A DNA stretch of 64,000 bases from Micractinium sp. NFX-FRZ (taxonomy: Eukaryota > Chlorophyta > Trebouxiophyceae > Chlorellales > Chlorellaceae): positions 62,001 to 126,000 of the forward strand of contig JAPTJF010000129.1 in the NCBI GenBank assembly GCA_029339195.1, written 5' to 3'. Of the stretch, positions 11,667 to 21,410 are shown piece by piece. The notes beneath the pieces are model-generated. The model was not told where the DNA came from and did not search any database. It saw only the letters and a program-made list of their open reading frames with translations. The translations under genes and the position numbers were made by a program. Numbering within the stretch: the stretch's first letter is position 1; every line of letters starts with the position of its first letter.

Positions 11667-13823
11667 GTCTTGGTGTTGTCGGACGAGCTCAACCACGCTA
11701 GCATTGTGGATGGGGCGCGGCTGGGGCGGCGCGCCGGCGCCCGCCTGCTGGTGTACCGGCACAACGACTTGGCGCACTTGGAGCAGCTGCTGGGGAGCGA
11801 GTGCCCGCCAGGTGGGTGAGCTGGGCTGCCAGCATTGGGTTGGTGTTGGGGCTTGTGCTGCATTTTTGACGACTGCACAACCCCACTCCGCACCCAGCTT
11901 CCTCATGCCACTGCTGCAGGCACGCGTGCCGTGGTCATCACCGACAGCCTCTTCTCAATGGACGGCGACTTTGCCGACCTGCGGGGGCTGGCGGCGCTGC
12001 GGCGCAGACACGGCTTCCTGCTGGTGAGTTAAATGTCACAAGTGCATGCAATTCTTTGCATTGCCTTGATGCATGTGATCTTGACTGGGAAGCGGGTTGG
12101 GTTAGGCATGATCTAAGCCTCCTGCTAGTGAAGGCATGTGCGGCGAGTCACGCTCTGCCCTGCTGTGCCTGCTGTGCTGTGCCACGCTGTGGTCACCATG
12201 TCTGCTGTATCCGCTATGCCTGCGGCTCGCCTCCGCCATCCCCGGTGTGTCAGCTGGTCCACGTGCTGTGCAGACGGTGGAAGGGGCGCACGCCACACTA
12301 GAGTGCCTGCTGTGCCTGCTGTGGTCATCATGCCCGCCATGCCCGCCATGCCTGCCGTGCCTGCTGTGCAGGTTGTGGACGAGGCGCACGCCACGCTGGT
12401 GTGTGGCGACCACGGCGGCGGGGCAGCCGAGGCGCAGGCGGTCGCAGGAGAGGTGGACCTGCACGTGGGCACGCTCAGGTGCGCTGGGCAGAGCTTGAGG
12501 CCAGGTGGAACAGGGGTTGGGGGTAAGGCAGGTGGGCAAAGGGGGTGGCAGGGGAGGTGGACCTCCACGTGGGCACGCTCAGGTGCGTCTTGGGGCAGTC
12601 AAGGTGGGGTTACGAGACATGGAGTTGTGCGTCGGCAGCGGAGGGTGTGGGCAGGGCAGGTTGGCCTGCGTGTGTTGAAGAGGAGGGCAGGCGTTGGTTA
12701 ACACGTGCTCATGTGTGGGCAGGCAGGACACAGGGACGAGAGTGAGGTCGGGCAGACAGGCAGGCCGGAGGTCGCAGGCCTGACATTTTAACACCTATGT
12801 GTGGGCAACGCAGTACAGGTGCTGCTGGTGGGTCACTCGACGCAGCGCCCCGATACCCCGCATGCCCTGCCCATGCCTGCGCTTGATCATGTTGTCACCC
12901 GCCCACCTGCCTGCCCGTCCGTCCGCCTGCCGTCCCCCGTGCAGCAAAGCGTTTGGCTGCCTGGGAGGCTTTGTGGCGTGCAGCCGGCGGTGGAAGGATT
13001 TCCTGGTGAACCGGGGGCGGGCGCAGGTCTACTCCACCTCCCTGCCCGTGCCAGTGGTGGCGTCGGCGCTGGCGGCGCTGCGTGTGGCGGCAGAGGTGAG
13101 TGTTTGTCTAGGGGGGTCAGCGGGGCAGCGGATATACGGTTCAGCGGCGCGCCGAGAACAGGAAGCGGCCGTGGTGGCTTCCAAGACGGGGCACAAGAAC
13201 ATCAACCCCTATGGCGCCGTTGCAGCAACTGCAAGGAGTCTCTTTGCCCCAGCCAGGCTTGCCTGCCGCTTGCCTGCCCGCCCAATCTACCCTTGCTCTT
13301 TCCAAATCACATTTGCTCTCCCTTGACTGCCTGCCCGCACCGCGTGCAGGAGCCCTGGCGACAGCAGCGCGTGTGGCAGCTGACGCAGCGTCTGGGTCGG
13401 GAGCTGGGCGTGCCAGTCAGCAGCCCCATTGTGCCTCTGATCATCGGTCCTGAGCAGCGTGCCGTGAACGCAAGCATGGAGCTGCTGCAGCGCGGCTTCC
13501 ACGTGCCCGCCATCCGCCCGCCCACGGTGCCAGCTGGCACCAGCCGGCTGCGGGTCAGCCTGTCGGCAGCGCATTCGGATGAAGATGTGGGGAAGCTGGT
13601 GGAAGCCATCCGGGCCTGTGGGCTCAGCTTCCTGCAGCAGCCGCAGCAGCAGCAGGTGCAGCAGCAGCAGCAGCAGGTGCAGAGCACAGAGGACGCGGCA
13701 GCAGAGGCGGCAGCGCAGGCGGCTATTGCACCATTGGCGGCGGCGGCAGCAGCGACAGCGGCAGCGGGGGAGGAGGTGCTGCCTGCTCTATTGATGTCGG
13801 CGCCTCCTCTGTCCCGGTTGTGA
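10818..13823 (+). CDS. BIO4: 8-amino-7-oxononanoate (KAPA) synthase with C-terminal peroxisomal signal
   Basis: Seven exons (10818-10937, 11107-11299, 11437-11811, 11920-12023, 12372-12478, 12945-13095, 13350-13823) give about 507 residues. This is the PLP alpha-oxoamine synthase that condenses pimeloyl-CoA with alanine, the first committed biotin step. Visible motifs are FSLNDYLGLSTHP, GPRSSALVGGYTCWHAQLE, LSDELNHASIVDG, the PLP-binding VVDEAHATLV, the Schiff-base lysine block GTLSKAFGCLGGFV, and the C-terminal GTSRLRVSLSAAH. There is no transit peptide, and the chain ends in PLSRL: SRL is a classical PTS1, as reported for fungal and plant BioF proteins. A Gln/Ala-rich tail of about 60 residues precedes it. 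The intron before exon 5 and the one after it contain decayed copies of the exon 5 edges. Confidence 0.95.
12262..12303 (+). repeat. Intronic echo of exon 5 5' edge of KAPA synthase
   Basis: The bases at 12265-12303 repeat the acceptor TGCTGTGCAG and the first exon 5 codons with substitutions. The copy reads TVEGAHATLE where the exon at 12372 reads VVDEAHATLV. The PLP-contacting Asp is changed, and no donor in phase follows, so it is a ghost rather than an alternative exon. Confidence 0.8.
12547..12587 (+). repeat. Intronic echo of exon 5 3' edge of KAPA synthase
   Basis: Forty-one bases copy the end of exon 5 and its donor (real copy 12443-12483) with only about three or four mismatches. 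They include GGGCACGCTCAG followed by GTGCG. The copy could act as a decoy 5' splice site about 100 bases downstream of the true one. Confidence 0.85.
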
Positions 13824-14478
13824 GCCAGGCTGCATGTAAGCGCTTTACATAGCACACACAAGGAACAGCAGGCTCAACCAGAGAGGATGCTGCTTTGTTG
13901 TGGGATCGATTGGTGGGCAGGAGGCCGACAGGGTTGCAGCCCCAGCGAATCAATCAAGGGACAGATTGTGACTAGCTGGCAAGGGTTTCACAGTGCAGTG
14001 GGGCATGGGGAACGTGATGATGGCATGGATGCAAGTTGGGTATGTGCACGCACGTGTGGAAGTTTGGTGTGCAAGTGAATGATGATGGGTGTGGGAACAA
14101 GTGCCACTCAAATTGTGTGAGTGCAGGGTGATGGGTGGACCGAGGGTTGGACAAGCGCTCATGGTCAGGGCGCTCATGGTCGGAGTCAACACGCAATTGA
14201 AAATGGGCAGCGCACTGCGGCAGCGATGGGCTGCGGCAGGATGCGCCGAACAGACATTGTGATGTGGGGCTGGGCCCAAACATCCAGGGGACAAGGCAAC
14301 TGGTCCATCCTGCCCTTGGAACCTGAGTAGTGGATGTGAACAGTACTGGGGGGTAGGAGAAGACTGGGGGCTGCCAAGCGGGGGAGGCAGACGTGTGTGC
14401 CTGTGCCCCGCCACTTGCCATGCATGAAACACAGGGGGACTTTGCCCGTGCAAGCGCCGCTGCTCTTTGATGCTCCGC
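13824..14478. other. Convergent intergenic region
   Basis: This is the 3' flank of KAPA synthase (+) and of the beta-helix gene (-). A TGTAA word lies about 13 bases after the KAPA synthase stop. No further gene is supported; the longer open frames here have no splice or domain support. Confidence 0.35.
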
Positions 14479-17400
14479 TTACAGGCGCCGGGGCCTCCTG
14501 GCTCCCTGCTTCCTCAGCTGCACCTGTGCCTGGTGCAGGTCGGCTGGCATGGAGCTCGTCCAAGTTTTCACCTGCCATCCCATTTGTGAGCACTGCAGTG
14601 CAGAGCCAAGGGTCACGGGCGGGCAGGCGGTTCAGATCGTGAGAGCGTGTGGGCAATGGGAAGAAGATGGGCAGGCACCCAGCATCGTGCTCTCCCATGC
14701 GTACCGCTCGCACCCCATCTGCAGGAAGGCATGACGAGAAGACGAGGGTGTGGGTTGAGCACTGCAGCTGGCGGTACACCGGGCACAGCTGAGGTGGGGG
14801 CAGGCAGGCAGGTAGGCCGGTAAGGGCGTTCCCGGTAAGCAGCACAGAGCAGGGGGCCTGGCGCTTCAGTAGTTCAGTAGGAAGCAGGCAGGCCGGCAAT
14901 AGCTGAGGCGGGGAGGCAGGCTTGCAGGCAGGCGGGCAAGGAGGCTCCCCGTGTCGCCTCGCATGCTCGGTGTTTGAGACACACCAAGCCAGCTTCTGTG
15001 GACACAACCGAGCGCTGCAGAACAGCCCTGTGTGAAGAAAGACACTCCCTAGCAGGGCTCACCGTGTTACTGGCTGTGTTGTAGGTGTACTTTGGCAGTA
15101 CAAAGGCCAGCAGCGCTCCAAACTCGCACTTGGGAAGCTTCACGCTCTTTTTGGGGTCGGACCGGCGGGCGTTCCAGAAGACGGTGCCCCGCCCGCTCTG
15201 GGCGCCCCTGTCCTTGCGCCCGCCGGACGCAAAGGGGCGGGTGCCGGGGTTGCCAAAGTTGATGTTGGAGAAGAGGTTGGCAAAGGGGCCTGCAGCATAG
15301 AGAAAGCAGGGGACAGGGGTGGGCAGGGGGTGGGCTACGGGGTCCTACAGGTATGAGCAGAGGAGACAGAGGGCTGTGTGTGCACGCACCAGCCCGCCAC
15401 ACAGAGATGGGTGCAGATGCAGCCACGTGATGTGGAGCGGGCCCATTGCAGGTCCTGGCTGCACCGTCACCGTGCACCCCATATCTGCACACCTCATTGT
15501 GCCATGGCAGTGTTCACCTGCCCAATGGGAGCCCAGTGTAATCTTACTTGAACAGCTCTTCACCTTGCAGTCTGAAGCGCAGGTTTCAGTCCTCAGCTTT
15601 CACCTGCCCACTGCCACCAGCTCTTCTCATACCACCCCCCTAAAGCGCAGGCGTCATTCCTCAGCATTCACCTGCCCGGTGGTGGTCCAGGTTCAGGTCT
15701 GTCCCCCCGCCATTGCTGATGACACACAGCTTGGCTCCATTCTCGACCGAAAAGTCGTGCACGCAGCGCTGGGCCAGCCAGAACCTGCAGCGGGGGGCCA
15801 CCAAAGAAAGCAGACGTCGTGACGTGCGTGTGAAACAAAGTGACAGTTTCGAGGCAGCACACAGTCGGGCGAGTGCCCCGGCTGCGGCACCTGCTGCCAC
15901 AGCTTCACACCTGGGCCTTCCCTCAGCATGCCACCTGGCTGCCATCTGCTCCTGCCCACCCGTGCAGCAGCCCCGGCTTGCCTGGTGATGAGGGCGCTCT
16001 GGGAGCTGGCCAGCGAGATCCCGTGGTGCCCGCTCTCATTCCGGGCGCCGGGCAGTGTGCGGTCAACCGAGTCCACCACGACATCTGTGAGATTAAGCAA
16101 GAGTGCTAGACTGGATACGAGGAGCAGGGGGTGTGCAGGTTTCGGTGCCACACACAGCAGCCAGCGTGGGTGAGGGACAGACCTGCAGGCCTTGGCATGG
16201 AAGCTCAGCAGGCATGACAGCGCAATCCCCAGGACATGTGGGCAATGCCCCAGAAATCCCAAATTCTTCTCACAGCCCCCAGGCAGCTCACCCGACACCG
16301 TCACAAACTCGGATGCCGTCACAAAGAGAGCGTTGTCCGTGTTTTCCGTCCTCACGTTCCGCACCCAACAGTTGGCGGCGTTGTTGAGCGTGAGGGCGCT
16401 GTACCCCTGCTCTGTGAAGTGCCCGTTGTATTTGCCGCTGCTGCACGAGGCGGGCGAAGGAATGTCCTGCCCTGTCAGGATTTGGGGCCATACAGGGCAG
16501 GGCAGGGCAGAGGAGCAGGCACACCCGTACCAGTGCGTGCTGCCAGGCACCCATTCTAGGTGCACATGTGCCGCTGCTGCCAGGGTGCTGCCAGCTGGCC
16601 GCCCATGGCGCAGGTCGCAGCCACACGCGTGCCGGCCGGCTGGCTTGCCTGTTGAAGGATATTGTGAGGTCCTCCACCCCGCTGTTCTCAATGCCCGGCC
16701 TGTACTGCAGCAACTGAGCCGTCCACTTGGACTTGACTGCATCAGTGGTCAGGAGCAGCAGCAGCGGCTCAATGTTGGCGGCTTATGAGTGTGAGGCAGC
16801 AAACAGTGCAGCACTTGGGCGGCAAGCAGGCGCCCGTGCTGCAAACGGCCTAGGGCAATAGCCTGCGACGCTTGCTGCTTGCACACGCCGCCGCTGCCTC
16901 CAGGCAGGCTGCACAGCCTGCTTCACCCACGCCCCCGCTGCCCCCCAAGCCAATTTGGGGTCCAGCTTTCCAACCACCCACTAGGGAAGATGAGGTCTCT
17001 GTCAATGTCGACGTAACCGGGCTTAGACCTGGTAGGCGCTTGTACCTTTGTCACACGGAATGTGAAGCGCACCGCCGAAGGGTTGATCGCCCCGGGGCCG
17101 CCGCTGCAGCAGGCAGGGCAGGGCAGAGCAGGCACAGCAGGCACAGCGAGCAGATCGGAGCTTGGTTGGCAAGGAGGGCGAGCCAGTCATTTCCTGGCAC
17201 TGTTTGTTTTGCGATGTCGGCAATACATGCGTGCCGGGCCTCTGCCCCAGCTGGTGGGCAGTGCCGCAAGTGGAGGCCGCCCTCACCTGTCCGCCAGGTT
17301 CTCAGCATACACCCAGGCAGCGACCGTGCCAGGCTTGGCTGCCGCAGCCGACACCTGGCCCCCGGAGTTTGCCTGGGCATCCAGGGCGGCGGCCTGCACA

Positions 17401-20400
17401 GCGGGAAAGATGTGTTGCAAAATAGCTATGGTACGTGGAGCACAAGAGGATGCAGGGTGCAGGGAGAGCAGTGGGCACTGAGCCACCCCTGCCGATGCCC
17501 AGCTGCCGTAGCCGACTGCCATGTGCATGCACCTGCGCACATGCCCAGGCACATGCGTCAACAGCAAACCCAGCACAATCCTTCTTTAGTCCAGGTGGCG
17601 TGGCGATTTTAAGGGCAGCGGAAACGGGCACCAGCCTGTGGTGTCGCTTGAGGAATCGACTGTTGCATCCGGTGACCACAGCATTTCCCCCAATCCAGCA
17701 CAGCAACCAGCAGGCCCACGCCACCAGAGCAGAGCCCAGCCCGCACCTGTGCCACGCTGACGCCCCCGGCCTCGCCGCTTGCCAGGGCCGTCAACGCCAG
17801 CTGGACAATCGGGTCACGCAGCGCCCAGCCGGGCACTTTCTGCACCACCACCTTGGGTCCTCCGGCTGCCATGGCGGCAGCCTTGTCTTGCGAATATGTC
17901 TCGTTGCGGTACGCACACTCGGCCACTGCAGAGGAAGGGGGTTGAGGGAGAAGGGCGAATTTGACAGGCGTGCAGGTGCAGGATGAGGCGGTGTGTGTGC
18001 CTGCAAGCGTGGCTATGCCTTCCGCTTCGGCGCAAGCTTCTGCTTGGGTGCAGGCGCGGTGGGTCCCTGCTTGCTGGCCAGGCATCTAGACCAAACAGGG
18101 CGGCGGCGGTGTGCAGGCGTTCAATTGTTGCAGGTTGTTGCGAGCTGGCACCGCTCTCACAGGGGTCTTGTGCCGTCGACTCATCATCCACAACCAATGT
18201 CAGCCACTGCCCTTTAGAGATGCCTGCGGTGGAGGTTACCTGCAGGCACGACGGGCACGCTGTGCTACACGTGTGAGGACATGGCATCGAGAGGGGGATT
18301 GGGATGCAGGCAGGACGTCCCCCAGCGGCACCACAGACAAGCACGGGCGACCCAGGGGCTGGGCAGTGTGCCAGTATGGTTGGTTGAACAGGGGCGGGCG
18401 CCCGCCCAGGACGCGCCTGGGGGGACAATTCCACCTGCCCGTGCTCATACCGCGCCTGCCACAGCTGAAGAAGAAGAAGAATACGCTCCTGGGCGTGGGT
18501 GGAGGAAACCAGCAGAGGCGTGGACCCGCACAGCTCACCGGCAGGCGGGTGGCCCCTGTTGGGACTTGCTGGGAGCCTGAGGGCACCACGACACGGGCCA
18601 GCACTTTGGGAGGCGACGCCTGCACCCGCTGCAGCCCGCTGCAAGAGCAGGAGTGGATTTGGGATGGGGTGGGTCACGGCGGTGTGGCGGGCATTGTGGT
18701 TGGAAGGCATGGCGCACGCACTGCTGCTGGCATCTAGATCTGGCGGCGTGGATGTTGGTGTCGGCACCCCTCCCTCTGGCAGTGCGCTGAGGAAGCACCC
18801 CGCCTGCCGGGCGGCCTTTCTTACCAGGCACTGCCTTACCTGAGGGTCATCATTGAGCCTCCAGCTGACCAAATCGCCTTGGGCGCGCCTGCAGGTGGCG
18901 GGGTGGCGTGCACACGCGTGGGCCACTTGATGGCGGGCCAGCTTGTAGAGACTGCATCCAACCCCGGTTCCCTGCTCTGTGCGCCGCTCTCCTTCCCTTT
19001 CTTGCCCCTCCCCTCCCATTGCTCCCTTCCTTGCCCCCTCCCCTTCCCCGGTCTCCCCTCTCCCCTCTCTCCTCTCCACTCTCTCCGCCGTGCAGTTGTC
19101 AATGACCCCACCTGTGCAGTTGTCCACAGCCCACATCATGCCGTAGTGCTGGCTCAATGACTTGGTGAACACAAGCTTGGTCTTGTCCCGCCCCGCGCCA
19201 CGGACCACCACATTGCTGGCGTTGGCAAACAGGGGCTTGGAGAGCATGTAGGTGCCAGATGGGAAGTACAGCACGCGGCCGCTGCTGCTGCCGCTGCCCG
19301 GCTTCAGCACATCGGCCAGCGCGGCCTGCGGCAGCATGATGAGCGGCAGGGCAGGCGGTTCAAGTGTGCATGCACCGTGACGGAATGAGAGCAGCGTTAT
19401 CATGTGGCGCATTGGCGGCGGTGGGCGCGGCGCCGCTACAAATTGGCATATGTGCATGCGCCATGTGACGCGCAAGTTGCTGCACCCATTCTGTGTCTGT
19501 TGCAGCCACACTGCGACGCCCCATGGCAGCACAGCATGCATGGCGTAAGGGCGCGCTGGCCGGTGCCGCCCGCCCTCCGGTGCTCACCACAAAGCCGGCC
19601 ACCTAACCTGAGCAGCCCCGCGCGCAGGCTAACCAACACACCCCCTGCGGGCCACCGCACACACCTGCACCCCCTTGTCATCCAGCGTCTTGCCGTCACC
19701 TTTGGCCCCATACTTCTTCACATCAAACGTTTTGGTGGGCTTGGGTATGGAGCGCTCGCCGCCTGCACGGATGGTGCAAGGGCGGCGCACACTGTTTGCG
19801 TACTGGTTTTCAGTTGGTTGAAGATCAGGCACAGGCATCGAAAAGTGTCTGTCACTGTGTACTTGTTGCTGTGCCGCCGGCCACGGCCACGGCCACGTGC
19901 ACTTCGGACCTGCATAGCCAGCGCGGCTCCAGTCGGATGCAACTGAGTCTGGGAGCCAGCGAGTCGCCACCTGGTGGTCAACGGTCCTTGCTGATCCCAC
20001 AAAGTTGCCGGCCGCAAGCAGCGGAGACCCCAGGGCAGGCGGGGCGGCAGTGGCGGCGGCGGGCGGAGGCCGGGACGTAGCGGCGACAACGGCGGCGGCG
20101 GTAGCACCCGCTAGTGGCGGGGCGGCGCCGGCCCCTGCATGGGACATCACATACCGGGTTGCATGCGACAAATCCAGTATCACAGAGAGTGCGAACAAGG
20201 TCCTGGACCAGGTGTTCACGTGGAGATTAGGATCGTGTCACGCATAGCGCGCCCGGCGGCCTCGCTGCAACCCGACAACCGATCAGGCGACATGCGCCGA
20301 ATGTGAAGCCAGGGGGCGACCTTTGCGAGGCGGCGACTGATAAGCGGCGGCGGCAGCGCTGGCCACCCTCACCTGCAGCTCTCACTGCAAGCACAAGGAA

Positions 20401-20421
20401 CAGAAGCCTAATTTCGGTCAT
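14479..20421 (-). CDS. Secreted right-handed beta-helix protein, pectate-lyase superfamily type
   Basis: About 17 exons. Well-supported ones are 20421-20373, 19762-19671, 19325-19112, 18888-18840, 18638-18539, 18239-18161, 17925-17747, 17393-17287, 17103-16982, 16736-16649, 16440-16292, 16084-15982, 15784-15672 and 15289-15063. The exon starting at 20134 and the last ones (near 14718-14679 and 14571-14479) are uncertain in their junctions. Exon 1 is a signal peptide (MTEIRLLFLVLAVRAA). The mature start FDVKKYGAKGDGKTLDD and the block GRVLYFPSGTYMLSKPL are typical of Pectate_lyase_3 proteins. Later blocks are GIENSGVEDLTISF, NCWVRNVRTENTDNALFV, HHGISLASSQSALIT, CVISNGGGTDLNLDHHR and GTVFWNARRSD. 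The C-terminus MPADLHQAQVQLRKQ ends at 14479. The likely role is as an extracellular polysaccharide lyase/hydrolase or cell-wall protein; the substrate is unknown. Introns starting at 16648 and 15981 have GC donors. Confidence 0.7.
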
Positions 20422-20792
20422 AGTGGTGCATGTTATGAAGGCAAAAAGCGAAGCATCGCCACACCAGAAGGTACTGGCAGGATACTTAGTGCCGTACCCC
20501 GCTGCGCTGTACATGGATGGGATTTTAACGTCAGTGGAGGCGCGTGACGCTCTCATGATACGGATTTGGTTATGGAGAGTGGGAAAGGGTCAGCTACCGT
20601 GACCGGTTTCGCCCTTGCTGAAGGGGCTCATCAGACGGATGGTTGAGGATCGAGTTACTGCGGGCTTTGTAGGATACAGCGCACCAGCCAACCATCCCCT
20701 GAGGGACCACACGATGTCCTGCTGTAGGAGTGCTTTAGCAGCGTTGGCCTCTGACTGTGCGTGCTCTGCATGCGTGTTTGTTTAAGTATTCG
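20422..20792. promoter_or_regulatory. Upstream region of the beta-helix gene carrying the ribozyme motif
   Basis: Between the beta-helix ATG (20421) and the next possible gene lie 370 bases containing the hammerhead motif at 20597-20638. An in-frame upstream start codon at 20556 would add about 45 residues before the signal peptide, so the 5' leader is not settled. Base composition is less GC-rich than in the coding parts. Confidence 0.4.
20597..20638 (-). ncRNA. Hammerhead ribozyme core, type I, short palindromic stem III
   Basis: Read on the minus strand, the stretch contains every conserved hammerhead element in order. Stem I strand CCGU (20638-20635) is followed by CUGAUGA (20634-20628). 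Stem II is GCCC/GGGC around a nine-base loop. GAAA (20610-20607) follows, then ACCGGU forming the stem III half-sites, then a GUC cleavage site ending at 20601, and stem I return strand ACGG (20600-20597), which pairs perfectly with CCGU. Stem III is a three-pair palindrome without a loop. That is the form known from Penelope-like elements and related repeats, which cleave as dimers. It lies about 180 bases upstream of the beta-helix gene start and on the same strand. No intact retroelement is visible nearby. Confidence 0.7.
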
Positions 20793-21205
20793 TCACCAGG
20801 CTAGACCGGCGGTGTACATCGGCAGCCACACCCCACAGATGATGCATGCCCCGACAGCAGCTATGGCAGTGTAGGCACTGGTCCGTACCGGTGGCTTCGA
20901 TGGAGGGGCTGCTGATGATGATGAAGGGTGCTTGTCCCAAGCTTGGTCGGTGGCCAGCACCCGCCGCCAGCCCAGCACGCGCAGCACAGTGAGGCAGCCC
21001 AAGCCACACAGAGACTCCGTGAACCCGAGTGCTTGTAGCTCACATCGCGTTTGAAATATCGTCAGTATCTTCCCTGCAGGGACAGTGCAGCGTCAGTCCT
21101 GTCGAAGAACACTATTGTGCGCACTTGTGGCCATCGACCCAATTGCATTTGTTTGGGAAGCCTCTCACCCGACGATACAAGCAGAGTCAATTCGCTTGGG
21201 TGCGC
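20793..21205 (-). CDS. Possible small membrane-protein gene, two exons, 5' end unresolved
   Basis: An exon at 21073-20793 is open, has a good acceptor (CCCTGCAG), and joins in phase to an upstream segment ending at a strong donor at 21169 (GG then GTGAGA). The joined frame reads LLAHPSELTLLVSSGKILT and goes on to a hydrophobic segment, TAIAAVGACIICGVWLPMY, close to the stop. No ATG occurs in the upstream segment before an in-frame stop, so there must be a further upstream exon or the reading is spurious. The family is not recognised. The upstream part would overlap the isomerase promoter on the other strand. Confidence 0.3.
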
Positions 21206-21410
21206 CAACAAGCTCGCCACGCTAGCGCCCCCCCGCGGGTCCCCGGTTTAGAGCTGGGCCGTGTTTGCACGGCTTAACGGGCTGAAAGGATTGCTGCCGG
21301 GGGTAGCCCGCGTTGAGCTGAGAGCCCCACTTTACCGCCGCCGCTCCCCACTCCTGGCGCCAAATAAATGCCTGCGCTCCCTGTGCAGGCAGGTGTATAG
21401 CTAGCAGAGG

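Noticed and set aside
18440..18475. Frame LWQARYEHGQ with acceptor and donor-like ends as an exon of the beta-helix gene
   Set aside because: Skipping it keeps phase and gives the family-like junction from the 18539 exon to VTSTAGISKGQWLT at 18239. Inclusion adds nothing recognisable.
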